DNA from: Gaoshiqia hydrogeniformans
Lineage (GTDB): Bacteria; Bacteroidota; Bacteroidia; Bacteroidales; Prolixibacteraceae
Direction of reading: 5' to 3'
Length of the DNA stretch: 64,000 nt
NCBI RefSeq assembly: GCF_049347105.1
Contig: NZ_CP186334.1
Span: forward strand, 2,790,001-2,854,000
Shown: positions 33,808 through 41,499 of the stretch, piece by piece
How positions within the stretch are numbered: position 1 is the stretch's first letter
Layout: the number at the start of each line of letters is the position of its first letter
Notes under the pieces: generated by a model
Told to the model about the DNA's origin: nothing
Databases searched by the model: none
Seen by the model: only the letters and a program-made list of their open reading frames with translations
Translations under genes and position numbers: made by a program

Positions 33808-34476
33808 TTAATAGTTGTCATTAAACTTTGTTTTCACGATTTCCTTGACTTCATTCATGTCTGCCGGGCGTCCCAGTTCGCGCTCGATTGAAGTGACGCC
33901 GTAGGAGAGAAAACCGCAGGGATTGATGTAGTTGAAGTAGCGTAAATCGGTGTTGACGTTCAGTGCAAAGCCGTGCATGGTGACATAGCGGCTGACACGC
34001 ACACCGATGGCGCAAATTTTACGGGCTTTGGACGGAATGCCGGCATCGAGCCATACGCCCGTGGCGCCGTCCTTGCGTCCTCCGGTCAATCCGTAATGGA
34101 CCAGGGTGGCAATGATGGCGTCTTCCATCTTTTCAATGTATTCGCGCACGCCGATTTTGTAATATTCCAGGTCGATAATCGGGTAGCCTACCAACTGACC
34201 GGGACCGTGATAAGTAATGTCTCCTCCCCGGTTGATTTTATGGAAGGTGGCGTCAATCTTTTTAAGAAAATCGCCGTGAACCAGTAGATTATGCTCGTCG
34301 CCGCTTTTTCCCAGCGTGTATACATGCGGATGCTCAACCAGCAAAAAACGGTTAAGTTCGCTTGAAGCGCCTGTGGCTTTTTTATCAGCCTGCACCATTT
34401 CCAGTATTTCTTCCTGGTAGTCCCAGCAGGCTTTATAGTCTTTCCGACCCAGGTCTTCGTAATTAAAATTTGCCAT
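33808..34476 (-). CDS. lipB: Octanoyltransferase LipB
   Basis: Transfers octanoate from acyl-ACP to lipoyl domains (222 aa). The catalytic Lys is in ARKICAIGVRVSRYVT and the acyl-accepting Cys in INPCGFLSYGV; GGDITYHGPGQLVGYPI is the substrate loop. It is placed directly after lipA (62 bp gap), so octanoylation and sulfur insertion are co-encoded. Confidence 0.96.
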   Translation of the reverse strand: MANFNYEDLGRKDYKACWDYQEEILEMVQADKKATGASSELNRFLLVEHPHVYTLGKSGDEHNLLVHGDFLKKIDATFHKINRGGDITYHGPGQLVGYPIIDLEYYKIGVREYIEKMEDAIIATLVHYGLTGGRKDGATGVWLDAGIPSKARKICAIGVRVSRYVTMHGFALNVNTDLRYFNYINPCGFLSYGVTSIERELGRPADMNEVKEIVKTKFNDNY

Positions 34477-34538
34477 TTTTAAAATTTTCAGTTTCCGATT
34501 TTCAGTTTTCCGGCTTTGGTTTCCTGCCGGATTTCCGG

Positions 34539-35402
34539 TCAGGCCCCGGCATGCAGCTCTGCCCGGTACGACGAACGGACCAGCGGGCTGCTTTCTACAA
34601 ATGAGAAACCCTTTTCGAGTCCGATTGTTCGGTATTTCTCAAATTGTTCGGGGCTGATGTATGCTATTACCGGGATATGCGCTATGGTTGGCGCCAGGTA
34701 TTGTCCGATGGTAATTACCCGGCAACCGGCCGACAGCAAATCGTCCATCGTTTGGATGACTTCCGGTTCGGTTTCGCCCAATCCCAGCATGATGCCCGAT
34801 TTAGGAACCAGACCGGTTTTCGCGATAACGGAAATTACGTCCAGGCTGCGGCGGTATCTGGCCGAGCTGCGAATGTGCGGGCTCAGTCGTTCCACGGTTT
34901 CCAGGTTGTGTGAAATCACTTCGGGGCGGGCGTTGGTTACCTGTAAAATTAGTTCCGGCTTTCCCTGAAAATCAGGGATCAGTACTTCCAGCCGGGTGTC
35001 CGGATTTAATTGTTTCACTTCGCGGATGGTTTCTGCCCAGAATGCGGCCCCCAAATCGGGCAGGTCGTCGCGATCGACGGAGGTGATCACGGCATGTTTT
35101 AATTGCATCAGCCGGATGGATTCGGCAACGCGCCGCGGTTCCTTCGGGTCGGGTGGCAGCGGTTTGCCTGTTTGTACACCGCAAAATTTGCAGTTGCGGG
35201 TACAAATGTCGCCTAAAATCATCAAAGTGGCTGTGCCGCGGTTCCAGCATTCGCCAATGTTGGGGCAGTTTCCGCTGGTGCAAATGGTGTGCAGTCCGTG
35301 CTTGTTCACCAAATTCTTTACCCTGGAATAACTTTCTCCTTTGGGCATTTTCATTTTCATCCAGCGTGGCAGGCGTGGCCTTGGCTGCAATTCGTCGTCC
35401 AT
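34539..35402 (-). CDS. lipA: Lipoyl synthase LipA
   Basis: Radical-SAM enzyme (287 aa) that inserts two sulfurs into octanoyl groups. The auxiliary cluster cysteines are in CTSGNCPNIGECW, the radical-SAM CxxxCxxC is CTRNCKFC, and the C-terminal RSSYRA supplies the serine ligand. All conserved residues are present. It shares its upstream region with the divergent TPR gene. Confidence 0.97.
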   Translation of the reverse strand: MDDELQPRPRLPRWMKMKMPKGESYSRVKNLVNKHGLHTICTSGNCPNIGECWNRGTATLMILGDICTRNCKFCGVQTGKPLPPDPKEPRRVAESIRLMQLKHAVITSVDRDDLPDLGAAFWAETIREVKQLNPDTRLEVLIPDFQGKPELILQVTNARPEVISHNLETVERLSPHIRSSARYRRSLDVISVIAKTGLVPKSGIMLGLGETEPEVIQTMDDLLSAGCRVITIGQYLAPTIAHIPVIAYISPEQFEKYRTIGLEKGFSFVESSPLVRSSYRAELHAGA

Positions 35403-35422
35403 GATTTTTGGAAAATTTTCAC

Positions 35423-35430
35423 CAAAAATA
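35423..35430 (-). promoter_or_regulatory. Putative -7 box (TATTTTTG) for lipA
   Basis: TATTTTTG on the minus strand, 20 bp before the lipA ATG, matches TAnnTTTG and implies a leader of about 15 nt. It lies back to back with the box of the divergent TPR gene. Confidence 0.45.
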
Positions 35431-35477
35431 AGGTATTTATTTGGAAGACTTTGTTAACAAAGCTCATGAGGGATTGT

Positions 35478-35485
35478 TATTTTTG
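35478..35485 (+). promoter_or_regulatory. Putative -7 box (TATTTTTG) for the TPR gene
   Basis: TATTTTTG on the plus strand ends 6 bp before the first ATG (35492). If the usual spacing holds, the transcript begins at or next to the start codon, that is, it is nearly leaderless. Confidence 0.4.
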
Positions 35486-35491
35486 CAGATC

Positions 35492-37375
35492 ATGATGTCA
35501 AAAATAAAAAGATGGCTAATGCTTTGGGGAATCCTCGGATGCCTGGTTTTCCCGTTTTTCGCGTCGGGGCAGCAACAAATGCCCGATGCCAATAAACTGC
35601 AATTGGCAAGCCGGTATTACCAGTCGCGGGATTTTGACAAGGCTGCCCTTTTGTATCGCGAGCTTTACGAAACCACGGGCAGCAATTACTACTTCGAGGT
35701 TTATCTGACTTGTTTGGTTGAAAATGCCGATTTTGAGACTGCCGAAAAAGAGATAAAACGCGAACTGCGACGTACCGGCAACGACCCCGTTTTATATGTG
35801 CAGTGGGCTTACCTGTTAAAAAAACAAGGACGGAACGATGAAGCCGAAGCCATGTTCCGGCAGGCTTTAACTTCGGTACGGAACAACAAACCGGATTTAG
35901 TGAGACTGGGGAATACGCTCATCAACCGGGGTGAGTACGAGTATGCCGCGTTGCTGTACCGCGAAGGCCGAAAGAAAATGCCCGGAGAAAATTTTCATTA
36001 TGAATTGGGACGTGTTTATTTGTTTCAGCGCGACTATAATGCCATGTTTGATGAATACCTCCTGTTGATCCGCGAAGATGAAACGGCGCTTAGCCAGGTC
36101 GAGAGCACTTTTCAGTCGGCGCTCCGTATGGATGTTGATCAGTCGCTGCATGAGCAATTCCGGGTTCGCGTACTCAAAAGTATCCAGCAAGCTCCAGACG
36201 TGTTGGTCTATAACCGGCTGTTGATCTGGATATTCATGCAGGAGAAAAATTTTGCAGCAGCGCTGAGGCAGCAGATTGCCCTCGACCGGCGGACCGGGGA
36301 GGAAGATCGTCAGATCATTGAACTGGCCCGTATCGCAGGACGAAATAATGAGTATGCCGAGGCCTTAAACGCGTACGATTATATGCTTAAAAAAGGTCGT
36401 TCGGGAGCTTACTACAAGAATGTTTTGCTCGAGCAAATGCAGTTAGTTTATTTGCAGTTTGTTGAGAACCCCCTTGAAAATCAAACGCCGGAGACGATTG
36501 CCAGCCGGTTTGATGAAACTTTTCAGGAACTTGGCTATTTCCCCGAAACGTACAGCCTGATCCTTGATTACGCCCATTTACTGACTTTTTATATGCGGCA
36601 AGCCGAGAAGGCGATCCGGTTGCTCGAAGACGGGATGGCTATTCCGAATCTTTCACGGGTCCAGCAGGATGAACTGAAGACAGAACTGGCCGATGTACAG
36701 GTGTATAAAGGAGATGTTTGGGAGGCTGTTTTGCTGTACTCGCAGGTAATTGAACGAAACAAAACAAACGACCTGGGCGACGAAGCCAAACTGAAAAAAG
36801 CCAGACTGGCCTATTACATGGGCGATTTGAAATGGGCAAAGGCGCAACTGGATGTCATAAAAGCCAGCACGTCGAAGCTGGTGGCCAATGATGCGCTGGA
36901 ACTGTCGCTTTTTATCGGGAACAATATGAACCTGGATACCACGCAGGTACCGCTTCAGCTTTTTGCCCGGGCCGATTTGTACAGCTTCAGGAATGAAGCC
37001 GAAAAGGCCTGGACTTTGCTCGACTCGATTGGAAAAGCCTACCCCTATCATTCGCTGATTGATGATATTTATTACCGGAAAGCCAATTTGTCGGTCGCTG
37101 CCGGAGATTATCAGCAGGCCGCAGTTTTCCTGGAGCAAATAACGACCACTTACCCGTATGATTTATTGGGCGATGATGCCATGTTCCGCTTAGCCGGGAT
37201 TTACGGGCAGCGCCTTAACCGGAAAGAGGAGGCGATGGCGCTTTATCAACAGTTACTGGTGCAATACCCCGGAAGCGTTTACGTTAGTGAAGCGCGCAGG
37301 CACTTCAGGGAGATGCGCGGCGATTTTGGTGACGGGCAAGAGGCTGAACCCGGGTTTGAAAAAGATACAAATTAA
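35492..37375 (+). CDS. Exported tetratricopeptide-repeat protein
   Basis: About 627 aa. A signal sequence (KRWLMLWGILGCLVFPFFASG) is followed by TPR-like helical pairs throughout, for example LQLASRYYQSRDFDKAALLYRE near the start, then YEYAALLYREGRKK, and EAMALYQQLLVQYPGS near the end. It probably acts as a periplasmic scaffold; the partner is unknown. ATGs at 35492 and 35495 both fit. Its TAA abuts the ATG of the EamA transporter, so the two are co-translated. Confidence 0.85.
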   Translation: MMSKIKRWLMLWGILGCLVFPFFASGQQQMPDANKLQLASRYYQSRDFDKAALLYRELYETTGSNYYFEVYLTCLVENADFETAEKEIKRELRRTGNDPVLYVQWAYLLKKQGRNDEAEAMFRQALTSVRNNKPDLVRLGNTLINRGEYEYAALLYREGRKKMPGENFHYELGRVYLFQRDYNAMFDEYLLLIREDETALSQVESTFQSALRMDVDQSLHEQFRVRVLKSIQQAPDVLVYNRLLIWIFMQEKNFAAALRQQIALDRRTGEEDRQIIELARIAGRNNEYAEALNAYDYMLKKGRSGAYYKNVLLEQMQLVYLQFVENPLENQTPETIASRFDETFQELGYFPETYSLILDYAHLLTFYMRQAEKAIRLLEDGMAIPNLSRVQQDELKTELADVQVYKGDVWEAVLLYSQVIERNKTNDLGDEAKLKKARLAYYMGDLKWAKAQLDVIKASTSKLVANDALELSLFIGNNMNLDTTQVPLQLFARADLYSFRNEAEKAWTLLDSIGKAYPYHSLIDDIYYRKANLSVAAGDYQQAAVFLEQITTTYPYDLLGDDAMFRLAGIYGQRLNRKEEAMALYQQLLVQYPGSVYVSEARRHFREMRGDFGDGQEAEPGFEKDTN

Positions 37376-38281
37376 ATGAAGAATCAAAAAACAGCCATTT
37401 TGCTGGCCTTGCTCGCTGTATTGTTATGGTCGACGGTGGCTACAAGCTTTAAAATTGCCTTAGAGGGATTAAATCCGTTTCAGTTAATTTTTATATCATC
37501 GCTGGTATCGCTGGCGTTCTTTTTTTTGGTGCTGGTGGTACAGGGAAAGCTGAAACCCTTGTTTCTCATGAAGGGAAACCAGTTGCTGCAATCGGCCATG
37601 CAGGGATTTTTAAACCCTTTTCTATATTATCTCATCCTGTTTAAGGCCTACTCGCTGAACCCGGCGCAGGTAACCCAGGCGTTGAATATGGTCTGGCCGA
37701 TAACGTTGGCTATTTTATCGGTTCCGCTGCTGGGGCAAAAAATCACCTGGCGAAACCTGTGGGCGATTTTGCTTAGTTTTGCGGGAGTGGTTTTCATTTC
37801 TTCACAGGGAAGCGTCGAAGGTTTTGCCCGGACCAATACCACCGGGGCTTTACTGGCGCTTTCGAGTAGCATCATCTGGTCGCTTTACTGGATTTTAAGT
37901 ACTAAGGACAAACGTGATAACTTATTCGTGTTGTTCTGGAATTTTGTTTTCGGCGTGGGCTGGTTGCTTATTTACAGCTTGTTTGATGCGGAGGCGACCT
38001 TCATTTTTGCCATTGACAAATCGTTTGCCGCAGCGGCATATGTGGGCCTGTTTGAGCTCGGAATTACTTACATCGTGTGGATCAATGCCCTTCATAAAAG
38101 TGAAAACAACGCCGTTACCGGAAACTTTATCTTTTTGACGCCCTTTTTGTCACTGCTGTTCATTCACTCCATATTACACGAAACCATTTATCTGACCACG
38201 TTTATTGGATTAAGTTTTATACTTTTAGGGATCTTTATGCAGCAACTAAAGCGGAAAAACCAAAGGAGCCGGGCTTCGTAA
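37376..38281 (+). CDS. DMT-superfamily (EamA) transporter
   Basis: Ten-helix inner-membrane carrier (301 aa) formed of two EamA repeats. The first includes ALLAVLLWSTVATSFKIAL and the second SSSIIWSLYWILST. The substrate (amino acid, metabolite or nucleotide sugar) cannot be told. The start codon follows the stop of the TPR gene without a gap. Confidence 0.9.
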   Translation: MKNQKTAILLALLAVLLWSTVATSFKIALEGLNPFQLIFISSLVSLAFFFLVLVVQGKLKPLFLMKGNQLLQSAMQGFLNPFLYYLILFKAYSLNPAQVTQALNMVWPITLAILSVPLLGQKITWRNLWAILLSFAGVVFISSQGSVEGFARTNTTGALLALSSSIIWSLYWILSTKDKRDNLFVLFWNFVFGVGWLLIYSLFDAEATFIFAIDKSFAAAAYVGLFELGITYIVWINALHKSENNAVTGNFIFLTPFLSLLFIHSILHETIYLTTFIGLSFILLGIFMQQLKRKNQRSRAS

Positions 38282-38337
38282 CCGATGGAATTTTCTTTTT
38301 TATTCTGCATCTTTAGCTTACATACGAAACAGCGGAT

Positions 38338-38892
38338 ATGGCATTGGAAGGCAAACGAATACTGGGAATTGACCCCGGAACCGTCGTGATGGGTTACGGT
38401 TTGATCGAGATTGAAGGGAGCAAACCCAAAATCCTCCAGGTAGGGGTAGTGAAAACTGCCGGTTTTAATAATCATTATCTGCGGCTGAAGCATATTTTTA
38501 ACCGGACCCAGGCATTGATTGATGAGTATTTACCGGACGAACTGGCCATCGAGTCGCCCTTCTACGGGAAAGACATTCAGGCAATGCTGAAGCTTGGGCG
38601 CGCCCAGGGCATTGTGATGGGCCTGGCCTTGCACCGCGATATTCCCGTGTTTGAATATGCCCCGCTGAAAGTGAAACAGTCGATTACCGGCATGGGGCGG
38701 GCCGCCAAGGAACAGGTAGCCTATTTCCTGAAAAATATGCTGAAGGTTGACGATTTGCCTCCCGAGCTGGATGCCACCGATGCGGTGGCGGTGGCTGTTT
38801 GTCATTACCTGCAAATGAAAAACCCGGTTGGAAAAGGCGAATTCAGGAACTGGAGCGAGTTCGTGAAAAAAAATCCCGGCAGGGTGAAATAG
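38338..38892 (+). CDS. ruvC: Holliday junction resolvase RuvC
   Basis: Endonuclease (184 aa) that cuts four-way junctions with RuvAB. The acidic catalytic set is visible: Asp in LGIDPGTVVMGYG, Glu in LAIESPFYGKD, and the final Asp pair in ELDATDAVAVAVCH. It starts 56 bp after the transporter. Confidence 0.97.
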   Translation: MALEGKRILGIDPGTVVMGYGLIEIEGSKPKILQVGVVKTAGFNNHYLRLKHIFNRTQALIDEYLPDELAIESPFYGKDIQAMLKLGRAQGIVMGLALHRDIPVFEYAPLKVKQSITGMGRAAKEQVAYFLKNMLKVDDLPPELDATDAVAVAVCHYLQMKNPVGKGEFRNWSEFVKKNPGRVK

Positions 38893-38923
38893 AGATGGCA
38901 GGTAGGGCAGCCTGCCTGGTGTA

Positions 38924-38954
38924 AATAAAAAACCACCAGCGGGAACTGATGGTT
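38924..38954 (-). terminator. Rho-independent terminator of the greA-HIT unit
   Basis: Just past the HIT stop the minus strand pairs AACCATCAG with CTGGTGGTT (one mismatch) around TTCCCG, followed by TTTTATTT. It lies in the convergent gap with ruvC. Confidence 0.75.
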
Positions 38955-38962
38955 AACTCATA

Positions 38963-39361
38963 TTACAGGATTATTTCATTTGAAATACGGTTTGTAATTT
39001 CAGTAAATTCTTCCTGCGACAACTTCAGCTTATTGGAGAAGCTCAGCAGATCGGCCTCCGTTTGCATGGGCACCAGGTGGATATGGGCGTGAGGCACTTC
39101 AAGCCCTAAAACCAACACCCCGACTTTTTGGCAGGGAATGGCCTTTTTCAAGCCTTCGGCAACTTTTTTGGCAAACCGTTGGAGGCCCAGGTAGGTTTCA
39201 TCATCCAGGTCAAACAGGTAATCCACTTCTTTTTTAGGGATCACCAGGGTATGGCCTTTGGCTACCGGGAAAATATCCAGGAAAGCCAGAAAGTTCTCGT
39301 CCTCGGCTACTTTGTATGCCGGAATTTCGCCCTCGACAATTTTTGTAAAAATGCTTGCCAT
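38963..39361 (-). CDS. HIT-family nucleotide hydrolase
   Basis: Histidine-triad protein (132 aa), likely a hydrolase of adenosine phosphoramidates or dinucleotides. The triad is HAHIHLVP. The N-terminus SIFTKIVEGEIPAYKVAEDE is typical of Hint-type proteins. The ATG at 39361 lies 4 bp after the greA stop; a longer frame upstream lies within greA. Confidence 0.93.
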   Translation of the reverse strand: MASIFTKIVEGEIPAYKVAEDENFLAFLDIFPVAKGHTLVIPKKEVDYLFDLDDETYLGLQRFAKKVAEGLKKAIPCQKVGVLVLGLEVPHAHIHLVPMQTEADLLSFSNKLKLSQEEFTEITNRISNEIIL

Positions 39362-39365
39362 GATG

Positions 39366-39839
39366 TTACAAAGAAATATCAATGATTTCAAACGGAATAA
39401 CTCCCGACGGAACTTTGATTTCGACGACATCGCCCACTTTCTTGCCAATCAATCCTTTGGCAATCGGGGTTTCAATCGAGATTTTGCCTGATTTTAAATC
39501 GGCTTCATGCTCCGAAACAATGGTGTATTTCATGGTAGCATTGTTGTTTTTGTTTTTGATGGTCACTTTGTTCATGATCTGAACACTTGAGGTGTCGATC
39601 TTCGACTCATCAATGATCCGGGCATTGGCAATTTTCCCGCGAAGTACAGCAATTTTTGCTTCCAGCATGCCTTGTGCATCTTTGGCCGCATCATACTCTG
39701 CATTTTCCGAGATATCACCTTTTTCAATGGCTTCGCCAATTTGTTTCGAAATTGCCGGGCGTTCCACGTTCATCAGGTAGTTCAATTCTTCTTTCAGTTT
39801 ATTAAAACCTTCCTGAGTAATATAGGTAACCTTTCCCAT
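39366..39839 (-). CDS. greA: Transcript cleavage factor GreA
   Basis: Rescues backtracked RNA polymerase (157 aa). The N-terminal coiled coil has the acidic tip GDISENAEYDAAKDAQ (Asp and Glu that activate the polymerase), and the C-terminal FKBP-like domain has ISIETPIAKGLIGKKVGDVVEI. Its leader carries an intrinsic-terminator-like hairpin between the predicted promoter and the ATG. The HIT gene follows in the same unit. Confidence 0.96.
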   Translation of the reverse strand: MGKVTYITQEGFNKLKEELNYLMNVERPAISKQIGEAIEKGDISENAEYDAAKDAQGMLEAKIAVLRGKIANARIIDESKIDTSSVQIMNKVTIKNKNNNATMKYTIVSEHEADLKSGKISIETPIAKGLIGKKVGDVVEIKVPSGVIPFEIIDISL

Positions 39840-39879
39840 TTTGTATAAACAGTTTTAATTGTGTGTGACTACATAAAAT

Positions 39880-39906
39880 AAAAAAGAATTCCGGCGAGCG
39901 GAACTC
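39880..39906 (-). terminator. Intrinsic terminator-like hairpin in the greA leader
   Basis: On the minus strand GAGTTCCG (39906-39899) pairs with CGGAATTC (39893-39886; one G-U) around CTCGC, directly followed by six T (39885-39880). It lies between the predicted greA -7 box and the greA ATG, so it would truncate most greA transcripts at about 30 nt. It could instead end the upstream small gene (stop at 40090), 185 bp away. Confidence 0.6.
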
Positions 39907-39916
39907 TTTAGTTCCA

Positions 39917-39924
39917 CAAATCTA
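39917..39924 (-). promoter_or_regulatory. Putative -7 box (TAGATTTG) for greA
   Basis: TAGATTTG on the minus strand matches TAnnTTTG. It is the only such match I see between the upstream gene and greA. The start site would be near 39911, just before the leader hairpin. Confidence 0.45.
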
Positions 39925-40089
39925 TATAAAATATTTGATTTTTACGAGAGGCATGTTTTAAAATAGCATTTAAACAATTGCTAACTAAATCGTTCTGATC
40001 TTTCGTTGGAAAGAGCCTGTTGGATGTTAGCCGAAAAGGGCCGGTGAATATAAATAACAGCTTTTTCTTTTGTTTCTGCCGGATGGCGG

Positions 40090-40491
40090 CTAATATTTCC
40101 GGTTCAGTATTTCTGAGTAGATGACAGCTTTTTTTAGTGAAAATTCAGCTGCTATTTTATTTCTGACCGGGTGTCTTTTCATTGGAGCCGATTTAACCCC
40201 CGGTTTCTTCATCTCCGGTTTTACCGCCGGCTTGGTTTTTATTTTTGGTTGAGCAGGCGGCTGGAAAAAGACCGGTGGCGGAGGAGCAGGCGTTTCAACC
40301 GGTTTGACCGGCAGAACGGAATCGTTGAAAAAATCATCCTCGAAAAGAGCATCGAAAACCGATGGACGTTCGGGTTCATCTGTCTCAGCTTTCTGCATTT
40401 CCAGTTCTGCAGCCCGTTTCTTTTTGCCCTGACTGATGGCGCCAATGACCGACAGAATGATGGCTATGATGATAAAAATATAATCTTCCAT
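40090..40491 (-). CDS. Small membrane-anchored Pro/Lys-rich protein, unknown
   Basis: 133 aa. One N-terminal helix (DYIFIIIAIILSVIGAIS) is followed by a charged stretch and a Pro-rich segment with many Lys (PAPPPPVFFQPPAQPK, then KPAVKPEMKKPG). This composition suggests a cytoplasmic or periplasmic tether without a folded domain. No family recognised. The ATG at 40491 begins directly with the hydrophobic segment. The 250 bp to greA hold the greA promoter and leader hairpin and nothing else I can name. Confidence 0.6.
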   Translation of the reverse strand: MEDYIFIIIAIILSVIGAISQGKKKRAAELEMQKAETDEPERPSVFDALFEDDFFNDSVLPVKPVETPAPPPPVFFQPPAQPKIKTKPAVKPEMKKPGVKSAPMKRHPVRNKIAAEFSLKKAVIYSEILNRKY

Positions 40492-40563
40492 TTTTGTACT
40501 TTTGACAGACCGGGATAAAATAAATGTTCCCGATTCGGGTTTAGTGTGATAAAGGTATAAAAA

Positions 40564-40995
40564 ATGAATGGTTTAAAACAGTTTTCCCGCTGCTTAAGTT
40601 TTACATTGGGTTTTATCCTGTTGACGGTAGCCTCCTGTAAAGACTCTTTTGACTCATCGATCCCGTATGTCCGGGTGAATTTCACAATCAACCTGGTCAA
40701 CAACAATGATTTAACGGTGCCGGGAAATCTGCTTGTTTTTCCGGCTGGTTACGGAGGGGTAATTGTGATGAATATCGCTACCGGCTATGTGGCATTCGAT
40801 GCAGCCTGTCCGTACGAGGTTGATCCGGCTGTCCGGGTTGAGCCTGATGCATCGGGGCGCGCTGTTTGTCCGTCGTGCGCAAGCCAGTTTAATTTATGGA
40901 TGGGAGGATCAAAAGAAGGATCGGGTCCGGCAAAAGAACCTTTGAAACCCTATAATGTCAGCCAGTCGGGAAATATGCTGATTGTTACCAATTAA
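40564..40995 (+). CDS. Rieske-fold-like lipoprotein with altered cluster ligands
   Basis: 143 aa. The signal peptide ends in a lipobox (VASC, Cys25). The body resembles a Rieske domain: a strand pair with LVFPAGYGGVIVMN, then ACPYEVDP and CPSCASQFNLW. A true [2Fe-2S] Rieske site needs CxH and CxxH. Here these read Cys82-Pro-Tyr84 and Cys102-Pro-Ser-Cys105, so both His are gone and three Cys remain. It is probably a structural or zinc-binding derivative rather than an electron carrier. Divergent from the previous gene. Confidence 0.68.
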   Translation: MNGLKQFSRCLSFTLGFILLTVASCKDSFDSSIPYVRVNFTINLVNNNDLTVPGNLLVFPAGYGGVIVMNIATGYVAFDAACPYEVDPAVRVEPDASGRAVCPSCASQFNLWMGGSKEGSGPAKEPLKPYNVSQSGNMLIVTN

Positions 40996-41014
40996 GAAAA
41001 TGATTCCCCCACAG

Positions 41015-41446
41015 TCAGAGCAATTGGTAAAGCCGGTTACGCGCCAACTCGATCAGAAAAATACGGTCGAAGCCTGAATTGAGATGTAGCTGGTCCAGCT
41101 TATTTTCAATCCTGAAATTCAGGTTGGGAGTTAAGGCCTCCAGGTGGATGAGCAGCCAAAGTTGCCAGAGTTTCTTTTTTTTGTAGAGGTGTAATTTTTC
41201 TTCCTTGGCCAGGATGGTGTTGCGGATGTGAAATAAGGCATTGCCGGGTTCGATGAGCCGTCCGGTGTGGTTGTGGAAATCCTGCCCTTTCAGCTCGGTC
41301 AGTTCAATGCCAATGGCCTTCCGGGGTTTTAGTTTGAGGAGGAAATCAGGAGATTCGCCGGGCACAATCTTCCCGGCAGGGAAATCATCCATCAGTTTCA
41401 TAAAGGTATTCAGGACGACCTGCTCGTTTATTTTTTTATCCTGCAT
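41015..41446 (-). CDS. Hypothetical protein, possible PD-(D/E)XK fold
   Basis: 143 aa, no signal peptide or membrane helix. ESPDFLLKLKPRKAIGIELTEL has a D followed by an E-x-T in a strand, loosely like a PD-(D/E)XK nuclease core with the Lys replaced. The rest is rich in Leu, Lys and His. No family recognised with confidence. It follows the ahcY terminator and may have its own promoter. Confidence 0.6.
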   Translation of the reverse strand: MQDKKINEQVVLNTFMKLMDDFPAGKIVPGESPDFLLKLKPRKAIGIELTELKGQDFHNHTGRLIEPGNALFHIRNTILAKEEKLHLYKKKKLWQLWLLIHLEALTPNLNFRIENKLDQLHLNSGFDRIFLIELARNRLYQLL

Positions 41447-41461
41447 GGGCCTGAAGTTAAT

Positions 41462-41492
41462 AAAAAAAGCAGCCGAACGGCTGCTTTTTTTT
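41462..41492. terminator. Rho-independent terminator after ahcY
   Basis: GCAGCC - GAAC - GGCTGC is flanked by A7 on the left and T8 on the right, so it can act on both strands. On the minus strand it stands 8 bp after the ahcY stop. Confidence 0.88.
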
Positions 41493-41499
41493 CACGATT

